From the NCBI GenBank assembly GCA_964607765.1, contig CAZSNT010000027.1, positions 1 to 64,000 on the forward strand: DNA of 64,000 nucleotides, read 5' to 3'. Below the pieces are notes generated by a model, which was given only the letters and a program-made list of their open reading frames with translations, was not told where the DNA came from and ran no database searches. Shown here piece after piece: positions 39,100-47,790 of the stretch. A program made the position numbers and the translations under genes. The number at the start of each line of letters is the position of its first letter. Position 1 is the stretch's first letter. The DNA comes from CAZSNT01 sp964607765 (GTDB lineage Bacteria > Verrucomicrobiota > Lentisphaeria > Oligosphaerales > JABHEG01).

Positions 39100-40488
39100 A
39101 TGAACACGCGAAGATGCTGGCTGAGTTCTCTGGCCGTTGCGTTCGCGCTGAGCTCGAGCATGGCTCAGGAGCAGGAGAGCGCTCTGCGCGAGGCCGTTCA
39201 GGTTCGGACCGACGTCTTGCTGCTGCAGCACAACCTCCGGCAACTGGCCACGGAGGCACGACGGCCCGTACGCCGGGTCATTGCGGAAGGCGACGCGCGA
39301 CTGAAGGCGGCGGATGCCCTCCTGGCCAAGGGCCGTTACAGTGAGGCGGCCAAAGCGTATGGGGAGGCACATGCCGCCTACCGTCGGGTGCTGGATGCCA
39401 AGGCGACGCTGACGCGTCTGGCGACGGTGCGGGCTGCCGTGGAACGTGCCCGTGTTGCGGCCGCGGCCGCGCCACCGGAGCAAGCGCGGCAAGCGCAGCG
39501 TCTCGAGCTCAATGCGGATGGCTACGAGCAGGCCGGCGCGCTCGAAGCAACCGTCACCGAACTCGGCAAAGCGCTTGGGCTCTACAAGGACCTGGCGAAG
39601 GCCGCAGCACAAGCTGACGCTCAGAGGAGCGCGGCGCGGGCAGCGGCTCTCATCGAGCGCCTGGAAGCCGCCATCGCCGAGGCGCGGAAGTTCGATGCCG
39701 CGGGGATCCTGGCGCAACTCGCCGAGCTCACACCGACCGAGCCGCGCATCGCTGACTGGCGTGAACAGCTGGCTGCACTGCCGGCGCCCCAGGAAACGCT
39801 GCGTGTCGATCTCGGCGAAGGCATCGGCATCGACTTTGTGCTCATCCCGCAGGGCAGCTTCCAGATGGGCTCGGCAGAAGGAGAATGGAACGAGAAGCCC
39901 GTCCGCAACATCACGTTCAGCCGCCCGTTCTATCTGGGCCAGTTCGAGGTGACCCAGGAGCAGTGGGAAGTAGTGATGGGCAGTAATCCGTCGCACCATC
40001 GGGCCCCCCGCAAGCCGGTCGAACAGGTCAGTTGGCACGCCGCGGTCGAGTTTGCGCGCGAGCTCTCCGAAGGTCTGAAGGCAACCTTCAGGCTCCCGAC
40101 GGAGGCCGAATGGGAATACGCCTGCCGCGCCGGCACCACGTCGCAGTACTACTGGGGGAACGCGTTCGACGAACACTTTGCGTGGGCGAAAGGCAATTCG
40201 GGCGGCGTGAGCCATGAGACAGGAACGCGTGAGCCCAATGCGTGGGATCTGTTCGACATGAGCGGCAACGTCTACGAGTGGTGTGCTGATTGGTACGCGG
40301 ACGCGTATCCGGGAGACGCGGAACAGACCGATCCCAAAGGCGCCGCCAGCGGTTCGCTGCGTGTGTTCCGAGGCGGCTGCTACTGCGACAACTCGTCCGG
40401 AGCCTGCCGCGCCGCCGCTCGACGCGGAAAGTCGCCGAGCTTCAAGTACGGCAGTGTGGGCTTTCGGCTTGTGAAGGAGATCCGTTAG
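39100..40488 (+). CDS. Secreted protein with FGE-sulfatase (SUMF1-like) domain
   Basis: About 462 residues. A signal peptide (WLSSLAVAFALSSSMAQ) and a long Ala/Glu-rich helical region (residues 25-220) precede a formylglycine-generating-enzyme-sulfatase domain: IDFVLIPQGSFQMGS, YLGQFEVTQEQWEVVMG, RLPTEAEWEYACRAGT, DMSGNVYEWCADWY, RGGCYCDN, GFRLV. Classical FGE converts a sulfatase Cys to formylglycine; most proteins with this fold bind or modify other targets and lack the paired active-site cysteines. No sulfatase gene is in the window. I chose the ATG at 39100, with GAGG 9 nt upstream; earlier in-frame codons precede the signal peptide. Confidence 0.8.
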   Translation: MNTRRCWLSSLAVAFALSSSMAQEQESALREAVQVRTDVLLLQHNLRQLATEARRPVRRVIAEGDARLKAADALLAKGRYSEAAKAYGEAHAAYRRVLDAKATLTRLATVRAAVERARVAAAAAPPEQARQAQRLELNADGYEQAGALEATVTELGKALGLYKDLAKAAAQADAQRSAARAAALIERLEAAIAEARKFDAAGILAQLAELTPTEPRIADWREQLAALPAPQETLRVDLGEGIGIDFVLIPQGSFQMGSAEGEWNEKPVRNITFSRPFYLGQFEVTQEQWEVVMGSNPSHHRAPRKPVEQVSWHAAVEFARELSEGLKATFRLPTEAEWEYACRAGTTSQYYWGNAFDEHFAWAKGNSGGVSHETGTREPNAWDLFDMSGNVYEWCADWYADAYPGDAEQTDPKGAASGSLRVFRGGCYCDNSSGACRAAARRGKSPSFKYGSVGFRLVKEIR

Positions 40489-40607
40489 CCCCGGGCCGTT
40501 CTTCTCTGAGCGTCAGTTTCGGCATGTTACGGGTCGGGGAAGGACAGCCCTGCCGCCCGCCTCGCTCAACTTGCACGGGCGGCAGAATCGGGTATCGTTC
40601 TGGGCAT

Positions 40608-41864
40608 ATGCCCCAGCCATGCATGCGAACAGCTGCGCGCCACGACGTGACACGGCGAGTTCGGCCGCGGATGTTGACCCGGATCGGAGCCTTTGCGTTG
40701 GCGGGCTGCGCCGCCCTCGCAGCACACGGAGTTGAGCCGGTGACTTCCTTCCGTCCCGACACCGATAGACTTGTCACGCAGACCGCGTCCTGCCGGCTTT
40801 TCTTCAGGCCCGGCGAGCAACCCGTTTACATCGCCGAGCCGCTGGACCGGGCCGCGGCCGGCACGATCCTGTTTGTGCACGGGTTGTGCGAACACGCGGC
40901 CCGGAACTTCCCCACGGCATTCGACTGGGCGGCACGCGGCTACCGAACCGTGACTCTGAACCTGCAGGGGCACGGTACGGAGCTCGGTGCGCCCGAGACG
41001 CTCGAGTGGCTCTTCCAGGCCTACGCAACGCAGCGCGACAGCTCAGCTCTGGCCACGCTGCTGCGCGCCAGGGAGTCCGAGGCAGGCGCGGCGGCCACGC
41101 CGGTTCACGAACGCAACTTCGCCACGCTGCGTTCGACGCGCATGCACCATCATCTGGCACAAATCCGCCGCGTTGTGCAGGACCTGATGGGGGACGAGGC
41201 CGACGCGAGAGAGCCGCCCGTGCTGTTCCTGGCCGGGCACAGTCTCGGCGGGCTGCTCGCGACCGAGGCCGGCTGGCAGTTGGCCGAACACGGGCCGGTC
41301 CGGCCAACGGGAGTCATCCTGTTCAGCCCCGCGCTGCGCCCCATCGCGCCGCCGGGCTCAAACTGGCTGGAGCGGCGCGGCCTCGGCCTGACGTGGGCAG
41401 CGAAGCGCAGCGTGTGGCTCGCGCCGATCGGTTGGATCGTCAACGCGACAGCCCGGCTCAACACGCGCATCGACACCAGTTGGGCGAGCGACTGCTTCAG
41501 TGACCTGGAAGCCGCCAGGGACGCACAGCGCAATGATCCCATCTTCACCAAGGCCCTGCCTTTGAGCTATCTGAACGCGATCCAGTCGCAAATGGCGAAG
41601 ACCGCGGCGCGCGCGCGCCGTTACCCGATCCGCACGCTGGTCATTGTGCCCGATCAAGATCCCATCGTCGACTCCTGCGGCGCCATCGCGTTCGCGCAAG
41701 CCGTTGCCGAGGCGCACCCCGACGCGGGGCATCGTCTGGTGGAGTTCGAGAATCTGCCCTGCCACGAACTGCTGCGCTCCTCGAAGCGTGGTGAAACACT
41801 GGCGATCGTGGATGAGTGGCTTGCTCAGTTCCAGCCGGGGGCCCCGCCAGAGCAGACGGAGTGA
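40608..41864 (+). CDS. Serine aminopeptidase S33/lipase-like alpha/beta hydrolase, exported
   Basis: About 418 residues. The N-terminus is basic and then hydrophobic with a lipobox-like LAGC (FALAGCAALAA), so it may be a lipoprotein. Hydrolase features: oxyanion FVHGLCEHAARN, nucleophile elbow AGHSLGGLLA, Asp in VPDQDPIVD, His in LPCHELL. These match the monoacylglycerol-lipase/S33 group. Starts at 40608, 40623 and 40671 are all in frame; none has a clear ribosome site. Confidence 0.75.
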   Translation: MPQPCMRTAARHDVTRRVRPRMLTRIGAFALAGCAALAAHGVEPVTSFRPDTDRLVTQTASCRLFFRPGEQPVYIAEPLDRAAAGTILFVHGLCEHAARNFPTAFDWAARGYRTVTLNLQGHGTELGAPETLEWLFQAYATQRDSSALATLLRARESEAGAAATPVHERNFATLRSTRMHHHLAQIRRVVQDLMGDEADAREPPVLFLAGHSLGGLLATEAGWQLAEHGPVRPTGVILFSPALRPIAPPGSNWLERRGLGLTWAAKRSVWLAPIGWIVNATARLNTRIDTSWASDCFSDLEAARDAQRNDPIFTKALPLSYLNAIQSQMAKTAARARRYPIRTLVIVPDQDPIVDSCGAIAFAQAVAEAHPDAGHRLVEFENLPCHELLRSSKRGETLAIVDEWLAQFQPGAPPEQTE

Positions 41865-41914
41865 TTTGCCGCCGAGCGCGCAAAAAGGAATGGACCGGAG
41901 AGATCCTGCTGATC

Positions 41915-43597
41915 ATGCGTAAATACTCCTGCCTGACCAGGCCCGAAGCCCCACCTCGACCCACACGGATCAGGCCGACATCGGCACTCGCCCACATCGC
42001 CATGGGAGTCCTCACGTTCAGCATGACTGCGAACTGCGCAACCGCACAACTCGTCACCTACACCTGGCCCAAGCAGGCAACGTTCTCCGACAAGTACCGC
42101 GTCTTCGTCACACACGGCGGCGAACCGGAGCGGGAAGTACCGGTTCTGATGTCGCACGCGCGCTACGGCGGCGACTACCAGGCCAACGAGCTCAAGGGCC
42201 GCACGTTCTCGTTCGCCTCCATGTCCTACGGCGGAGCCGGCGGTCCCGTAGGCGTACGTGTCGTCAAGTCCTTTGGGCCAGCGGCAGGGAGCGTCGCAAT
42301 CTGCCCTCGCAGTTACGACATGACAGGCACGCTGACGCGAGACGGCCGGGGCGCGACCTTCGTGATCGACCGCCCAAGCCGCTACCTGTCCGTCAACTTC
42401 GCGGGGCCTGACAACAGGACTGCGAAGCGCGGCTGGATCAAGCACATGCTCTGCCTGTTCATCGATCCGCTCGAGACCGAAGCCCCCGCCAGGGACGGGC
42501 CGGGCACGGTCGTATTCTCGCCGCGGACGCCGGCGGATGCGGTCCGCACGGCGGAGACAATCTACTTCCCGGCCGGCCATCACAATCTGCGGAATGCGCA
42601 ACCGGGCGGCATCATTGACGCGGACGGCCTGCTCACGCTCCAGGACGGCCAGGCGTTGTACCTGGAGGGCGGCGCCTTCGTCGAAGGGATCGTCTACAAC
42701 ACGGTGTGGAAACACGCCAATCAGCGTGTGTATGGCCGCGGGTTGCTCAGCGGCAGGCAGTATCTCTGGTACCGGCACCCCGAGCACACGGGCCCGCGCT
42801 ACCACCACATTCTGGGCATCGGAAAAGACGCGCGCATCGACGGCGTGACGCTCATCGAGTCGCCGGCCCACGGCATTGTGGGGCGCAACGTCCGGATCAC
42901 GAACATCAAGATGCTGGGCTGGCACTGTAACAACGACTGCGTGCGTGTGGGCAGCGGCTCGGAAATCAGCCACAGTTTCTTCCGTGCCGTCGACGACCAC
43001 TTCTACAACTTCGACATCCACGTGCACGACACCGTGCTCTGGGCTGGACACAACGGCGCAATCCTCACCTATGGCTGGGGCGGCGGCGGGACCGACACAC
43101 GCACCTACAACTCCGGCTCATCGCTGCTCGAGAACATCGACATCATCAACCCGGAGTGGACCGGGCTCGGCAACAACAACGGCTTGGTCGCGGCACAGAT
43201 CGGGCTGGACTACCGGCCCTACGGTTACGGCGGCGACACCACTACGGTGCTCCGTAACATCCGTATCGAAGGCACAATTCCCGGACTGCTGAACCTCAAG
43301 CCGCGCTCGGGCAGAGCCGGCAAGATCATCGCGAAACAGGTGGACGCTGCCAAGGTCGGGTACCTGGGCGACCTTGTTCTGGAGAACATCACCGTAGACG
43401 GACAATCCGGCAAAGGCCGCATGGCGGGCAAAACCGGAGCCGCGACCGACGGCACCGGGATCTTCTGCGTGAAGAACGTGCAGATCCGGAACCTGTGCAT
43501 AGGAAACCGGGTCGTAACCGACGTCAACAAGGCCCGGTACTTCGACATCGATCCGGAGACCGTCCGGGACGTCCGCTTCACGCCCCCCGGCAAGTAG
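41915..43597 (+). CDS. Secreted GH49-like right-handed beta-helix glycosidase
   Basis: 560 residues with a signal-anchor-like N-terminus (IAMGVLTFSMTANCATAQ), a beta-sandwich part (residues ~45-185) and a right-handed beta-helix. The block HCNNDCVRVGSGSEI...FFRAVDDHFYN...LWAGHNGAILTYGW has Asp341 and the pair Asp360-Asp361, 19 residues apart. That is the spacing of the three catalytic Asp residues of GH49 dextranases (376 and 395/396 in Penicillium Dex49A). GH49 enzymes cut dextran or pullulan-type alpha-glucans. Sequence beyond the core diverges, so substrate is open. Confidence 0.65.
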   Translation: MRKYSCLTRPEAPPRPTRIRPTSALAHIAMGVLTFSMTANCATAQLVTYTWPKQATFSDKYRVFVTHGGEPEREVPVLMSHARYGGDYQANELKGRTFSFASMSYGGAGGPVGVRVVKSFGPAAGSVAICPRSYDMTGTLTRDGRGATFVIDRPSRYLSVNFAGPDNRTAKRGWIKHMLCLFIDPLETEAPARDGPGTVVFSPRTPADAVRTAETIYFPAGHHNLRNAQPGGIIDADGLLTLQDGQALYLEGGAFVEGIVYNTVWKHANQRVYGRGLLSGRQYLWYRHPEHTGPRYHHILGIGKDARIDGVTLIESPAHGIVGRNVRITNIKMLGWHCNNDCVRVGSGSEISHSFFRAVDDHFYNFDIHVHDTVLWAGHNGAILTYGWGGGGTDTRTYNSGSSLLENIDIINPEWTGLGNNNGLVAAQIGLDYRPYGYGGDTTTVLRNIRIEGTIPGLLNLKPRSGRAGKIIAKQVDAAKVGYLGDLVLENITVDGQSGKGRMAGKTGAATDGTGIFCVKNVQIRNLCIGNRVVTDVNKARYFDIDPETVRDVRFTPPGK

Positions 43598-43605
43598 TGT
43601 ATATT
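43577..43605 (+). promoter_or_regulatory. Promoter of the DUF116-prenyl synthase cassette
   Basis: TTCACG, a 17-bp spacer and TATATT straddle the end of the GH49-like gene, 70 bp upstream of the fusion gene. It suggests the cassette has its own promoter. Confidence 0.45.
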
Positions 43606-43674
43606 CCGAACGTCTGAATCCACGCCGATCAACCAATTTCAGGCTCAACCTTTGCCACGTTGCGCAACACTCCC

Positions 43675-45363
43675 ATGAGTGTCGAGACTACCATTTCACA
43701 GACTGCGTTCCGCGACACGACGTCGGCGGCCGAGCCCGCTGTCGACCTCCACGGCATGCCAGCGCCCGGTTGCGGCATCCCCGTCCCCCAGGATCCCGCG
43801 CTCCGACGCCGCGCCCGGCAGCTGGCACGACGCCTGGCAGAGGACGCGAGCCTGACGCCGCCCCTTGCCTTCGACGAACTGCAGCGCCACGCCGACTACC
43901 TGCTCGAAAAGTCCGGGATCGACGACAAGTTCCGTGACTTCCTCACCGTTCTGGTAGGTAACGCGGCCTGGCTCGACACGATTGCGGCAGTGCCCTATGC
44001 ACGTCGTATACTGCTGCTGCCTCTCTGCCTGCGAACCAAGGCCGAGTGTCCCGCCGAGATCGATGAGTTCGGCCTGCTCTGCCAACAGTGCGGACGCTGC
44101 CCGCTCGGCGCACTCCAGGAACAAGCCGAGGCGCTCGGCTACGTCGTGCTGATCGCCGAGGGCACCACCGTGGTCAAACAGCTGTTGGAGCAGGGCAAGA
44201 TCGACGCCGTGATCGGGGCCGGGTGCATGACCTCGCTGGAACGCTCGTTCCCGTACATGGCGGCCGACGCGATCCCGGGCCTGGCCATCCCGCTCGTCCG
44301 AGACGGCTGCGACCGGACGCAGGTCGACCTGGAATGGCTCCAGGAGACTATCACGTTGAGCTCCGGTGGGACGTGGCGCAGACGCCTGGATGTGGACTCA
44401 CTGCGCAGCAAGGTCCAGACTTGGTTCGCACCCCACGCGCTGCAGGCAAACGGCCTGGGAAGCAACGCGACGGAAACCGAGCGAATCGCGATCGAGTGGC
44501 TCGCGCTGGCAGGCAAACGCTGGCGTCCGTTCCTGGCCGTAGCCGTGTACAACGCGCTGCGCGGCACCACGGACGACGGCCCGCCCATGCTGCGCTCGAT
44601 CGGCCTGGCCGTGGAGTGCTTCCACAAAGCGTCGCTCGTACACGATGATATCGAGGATGACGATGACCTGCGCTACGGCGAGAAGACGCTGCACTGCAAG
44701 TACGGCGTACCGGTCGCGCTGAACGCGGGAGACCTGCTGCTGGGCGAAGGCTACAGGCTGATCGCCAACTGCGGCGCAGCGCCCGAGCAGACCGTGCAGA
44801 TGCTGCAGGTGGCGGCGGAGGGACATCGCGATCTGTGCCTCGGCCAGGGCGAGGAACTGTGCTGGACACGCAACCCGGTCCCGCTGTCCGTAGCAGACGT
44901 GATCCGCATATTCCAGCGCAAGACAGCGCCTGCCTTCGACGTGGCGTTGCGTCTCGGCGCCATTGCGGCCACGGGTGACGAAAGCCTGCGCGACGTGTTG
45001 AGCGAGTTCAGTCGGGCGTTGGGAATCGCCTACCAGATCAAGGACGATCTGGAGGACTTCGACAGCGACGACATGCCGGGTGACGCGGCCGCACTGCGGC
45101 CATCGCTGCTGATGGCCATCGCTCACGACAGAGCGGACGAAAGAGTCCGGAAGCGTCTCTTGCAGATATGGCAGCAGGAACGAAGCAGCGCCCTCCCGCC
45201 CGAGTTGCGCGAGGCCGTGGCCGCGCTCGACGTGCAGCAGGACGCCCAGGCTCTGCTGGACTCGTACCGCAAGCAGGCTTTCGAGGCCCTGGCTCCCTTG
45301 CGCAGCGTTGAGCTCAAGAGCCTGCTCCACCGTCTGACCAACAGGATTCTGAACGGCGCCTGA
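43675..45363 (+). CDS. DUF116 domain fused to trans-polyprenyl synthase
   Basis: About 562 residues. Residues ~105-215 are a DUF116 domain: ILLLPLCLR, CPAEIDEFGLLCQQCGRCPLG, LGYVVLIAEGTTVVKQL, DAVIGAGCMTSLE. The rest is a class I polyprenyl synthase: AGKRWRPFL, the first Asp-rich motif HDDIEDDDDLRYG (DDxxD), GDLLLGEGYRL, and the second KDDLEDFDSDD. Ala and Ser at -5 and -4 before the first motif favour long-chain products over farnesyl-PP. DUF116 function is unknown and its Cys cluster may bind a metal. This fusion is unusual to me. ATG at 43675; no strong ribosome site. Followed after 4 bp by a prenyltransferase-repeat protein. Confidence 0.8.
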   Translation: MSVETTISQTAFRDTTSAAEPAVDLHGMPAPGCGIPVPQDPALRRRARQLARRLAEDASLTPPLAFDELQRHADYLLEKSGIDDKFRDFLTVLVGNAAWLDTIAAVPYARRILLLPLCLRTKAECPAEIDEFGLLCQQCGRCPLGALQEQAEALGYVVLIAEGTTVVKQLLEQGKIDAVIGAGCMTSLERSFPYMAADAIPGLAIPLVRDGCDRTQVDLEWLQETITLSSGGTWRRRLDVDSLRSKVQTWFAPHALQANGLGSNATETERIAIEWLALAGKRWRPFLAVAVYNALRGTTDDGPPMLRSIGLAVECFHKASLVHDDIEDDDDLRYGEKTLHCKYGVPVALNAGDLLLGEGYRLIANCGAAPEQTVQMLQVAAEGHRDLCLGQGEELCWTRNPVPLSVADVIRIFQRKTAPAFDVALRLGAIAATGDESLRDVLSEFSRALGIAYQIKDDLEDFDSDDMPGDAAALRPSLLMAIAHDRADERVRKRLLQIWQQERSSALPPELREAVAALDVQQDAQALLDSYRKQAFEALAPLRSVELKSLLHRLTNRILNGA

Positions 45364-45367
45364 TGCC

Positions 45368-46258
45368 ATGACCAACTGCGGGGCCAGAATCCGGAACCAT
45401 GTCCACCACGCCGGCAAGTGGCTGAGCGAGCCGTCGGCACGGCAGATAGCCGCATTCGTGGCCGCAGCACGCAACCCGGACGGGGGATTCCGCGGCCGCA
45501 CCTCGGAGAGCGACCTCTACTACACACTCTTCGCCCTCCATTGCCTGGACGCACTGCCCGTGAGCACGCCGCTCACCGACACAGCCCCCTTCTGCGCGGC
45601 ATTCGAGACCGGCACGGGCCTCGACTTCGTGCACGTTGCCTGCCTGGTACGCTGTCAGGCGTTCCTGCGCGCGGCCGGCTGCCCCCAGCCACTGCTCCCG
45701 GACACGCTCGCACGGCTGGAAACGTACCGGGCCCGTGACGGCGGCTATGCCCGAACTCAAGACGCCGAGCACGGAACGCCTTACGAGTGCTTCCTCGCAT
45801 TCCTCACGTACGCAGACGCAGGTGTGCGGGTCTCCGCGATTCCGGACTTGGTCCGCTGCGTGAGCCGGTACGGAACCGCTGACGGCGCCTTCGCCAACAG
45901 CCGCGTGCTGGCCGAAGGCACAACCCCGGTCACGGCGGCCGCCGCCGTGCTGCTCGACCAGGCCGGTGCATCGGACCAGGCCCGAACCACGGCGCCCTGG
46001 CTCATGGCACGCTGCAGTTCACGGGCCGGATTCGCCGCGACAAGCACGGCAACGGCCCCCGACTTACTGTCAACGGCCACAGCCCTGCACGCGCTTGACG
46101 TGCTCGACGTCGACACCCGAGGCATTGCGGCCGACTGCATCGGTTTCGTTGAGGACCTCTGGCACTCCTCCGGCGGGTTCTGCGGATACGCCGAGGACGA
46201 CGAGCCGGACTGCGAATACACGTTCTACGCGCTGCTCGCCCTCGGCTGCCTGGTGTAA
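45368..46258 (+). CDS. Prenyltransferase/terpene-cyclase alpha-alpha toroid protein
   Basis: 296 residues, no signal peptide. Repeats of the prenyltransferase/squalene-oxidase type appear: NPDGGFRGRTSESDLYYTLFALHCLDAL, ARDGGYARTQ, GTADGAFANS, SSGGFCGYAEDDEPDCEYTFYALLAL. The toroid resembles protein farnesyl/geranylgeranyl transferase beta subunits, which hold Zn via Asp-Cys-His; PDCEYTFYALLAL contains an Asp-Cys pair but I cannot confirm the full site. No DxDD motif of class II terpene cyclases is seen. It begins 4 bp after the prenyl synthase gene, so the two are surely coexpressed. Confidence 0.7.
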   Translation: MTNCGARIRNHVHHAGKWLSEPSARQIAAFVAAARNPDGGFRGRTSESDLYYTLFALHCLDALPVSTPLTDTAPFCAAFETGTGLDFVHVACLVRCQAFLRAAGCPQPLLPDTLARLETYRARDGGYARTQDAEHGTPYECFLAFLTYADAGVRVSAIPDLVRCVSRYGTADGAFANSRVLAEGTTPVTAAAAVLLDQAGASDQARTTAPWLMARCSSRAGFAATSTATAPDLLSTATALHALDVLDVDTRGIAADCIGFVEDLWHSSGGFCGYAEDDEPDCEYTFYALLALGCLV

Positions 46259-46459
46259 GAAGCGGGGAGCGAGGAGCGAGGAACAAGAAGCCAGTAGCGC
46301 ACGGCAATCCCCCGCCTCCCATACGTCTCGCACCCGATTGACTAACGCGCCGTGCCTTGTACCTTTGTCTAGCGACGGGCAACAGCTACGCTGCTGGCTG
46401 GAATTGGCCTGGAATCCGTTAACAACACCAGACACGTACCAACCACATATGGGAAGCAA

Positions 46460-47728
46460 ATGAAAACAACGGCATTGCGTATCTACGGCGAAATGGACCT
46501 GAGGCTCGAGACATTCGAACTGCCGGAGCCCAAGGACAACGAAATCCTGGCAGAGGTGGTGTGCGACTCGATCTGCATGTCCAGCTACAAGGCGGCCAAA
46601 CAGGGCCCGAAGCACAAGCGCGTCCCCGACGACTGTGCGACGAACCCCACCATCATCGGGCACGAGTTCTCGGGGCGCCTGCTCAAGGTCGGCGCCAAAT
46701 GGCAGGACCAGTTCCAGGAAGGCGAGAAGTTCGGCATCCAGCCCGCGCTGATGTACAAAGGCTCCCTGGACGCGCCGGGGTACTCGTTCCCCACGATCGG
46801 CGGCGATGCCACGCACGTGCTCATCCCTTCAGCCGTGATGGAAATGGACTGTCTGCTGAAGTACGACGGCGACGGGTACTTCCTGGCCTCGCTGGCCGAG
46901 CCCATGAGCTGCATCATCGGCGCCTGCAAAGCGCAGTACCACATGAAGCCCGGCCAGTACGAACACCACATGGGCATCATCGAAGGCGGCAAGACAGCGT
47001 GCCTGGCCAGCGCCGGCCCGATGGGGCTGGGGTTGATCGACCTGCTGCTGCACGGGCCGCGCAGGCCGTCATTGCTTGTCGTTACGGACATTGATCAGGC
47101 GCGTCTGGACCGGGCCGCCAGCATCCTGCCGCCCGCCGTGGCGCAGCAGGCAGGCGTCGAGCTGATCTACATGAACACGGCAGCGCCGGACGCGACGCAG
47201 CAGTTGCTCGCACTGACCGGCGAGGAGGGCTTCAACGACGTGTTCGTCATGGCGCCCGTGCCGCCCGTGATCGAGCAGGGCGACGCTATCCTGGGCCGCG
47301 ACGGATGCCTGAATTTCTTCGCCGGCCCGACGGACACGGCGTTCACCGCACGCCTCAACTTCTACAACGTGCACTACGGCGGCACACACATTGCCGGGAC
47401 GAGCGGCGGCAACACCGAAGACATGCGCGACGCGCTGGAGATGATGTCGGCGGGCAAGATCAATCCGTCGTCTATGATCACGCATGTGGGCGGACTCACC
47501 GCGGCCAAAGAAACGACGCTGCACCTGCCCGATATCCCGGGCGGCAAGAAACTGCTCTACACCCAGATCGACATGCCCCTGACGGCCATTGCCGAGCTCG
47601 ATGAGAAGGGCGCCGAGGATCCGGTGTACGCCGAACTCGCCGACATCTGCTCGCGCCACGCCGGGTTGTGGAGTCTCGAGGCTGAGCAAGTCGTGCTGCA
47701 GAAGATGCCGAAATTGCAGATCGGATGA
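46460..47728 (+). CDS. Zinc-type MDR dehydrogenase, L-sorbose-1-phosphate reductase-like
   Basis: 422 residues, medium-chain dehydrogenase fold. Catalytic Zn region CDSICMSSYKAAKQG and GHEFSGRLLKVG, nucleotide-binding ASAGPMGLGLIDLLL, and the tail VGGLTAAKETTLHLP. Its length and the long region between the domains resemble sorbose-phosphate reductases (SorE-type) and related zinc dehydrogenases that act on sugar phosphates. No structural-zinc Cys cluster is seen. The 200-bp gap before it holds short G/A-rich direct repeats and a possible weak promoter (TTGACT at 46338). Confidence 0.75.
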   Translation: MKTTALRIYGEMDLRLETFELPEPKDNEILAEVVCDSICMSSYKAAKQGPKHKRVPDDCATNPTIIGHEFSGRLLKVGAKWQDQFQEGEKFGIQPALMYKGSLDAPGYSFPTIGGDATHVLIPSAVMEMDCLLKYDGDGYFLASLAEPMSCIIGACKAQYHMKPGQYEHHMGIIEGGKTACLASAGPMGLGLIDLLLHGPRRPSLLVVTDIDQARLDRAASILPPAVAQQAGVELIYMNTAAPDATQQLLALTGEEGFNDVFVMAPVPPVIEQGDAILGRDGCLNFFAGPTDTAFTARLNFYNVHYGGTHIAGTSGGNTEDMRDALEMMSAGKINPSSMITHVGGLTAAKETTLHLPDIPGGKKLLYTQIDMPLTAIAELDEKGAEDPVYAELADICSRHAGLWSLEAEQVVLQKMPKLQIG

Positions 47729-47790
47729 ATATCTCGCGTCACGTGAACGTATTGGTAGGTTGAAAAGCGAAAGCGGAGGGAGTTCGCGCC

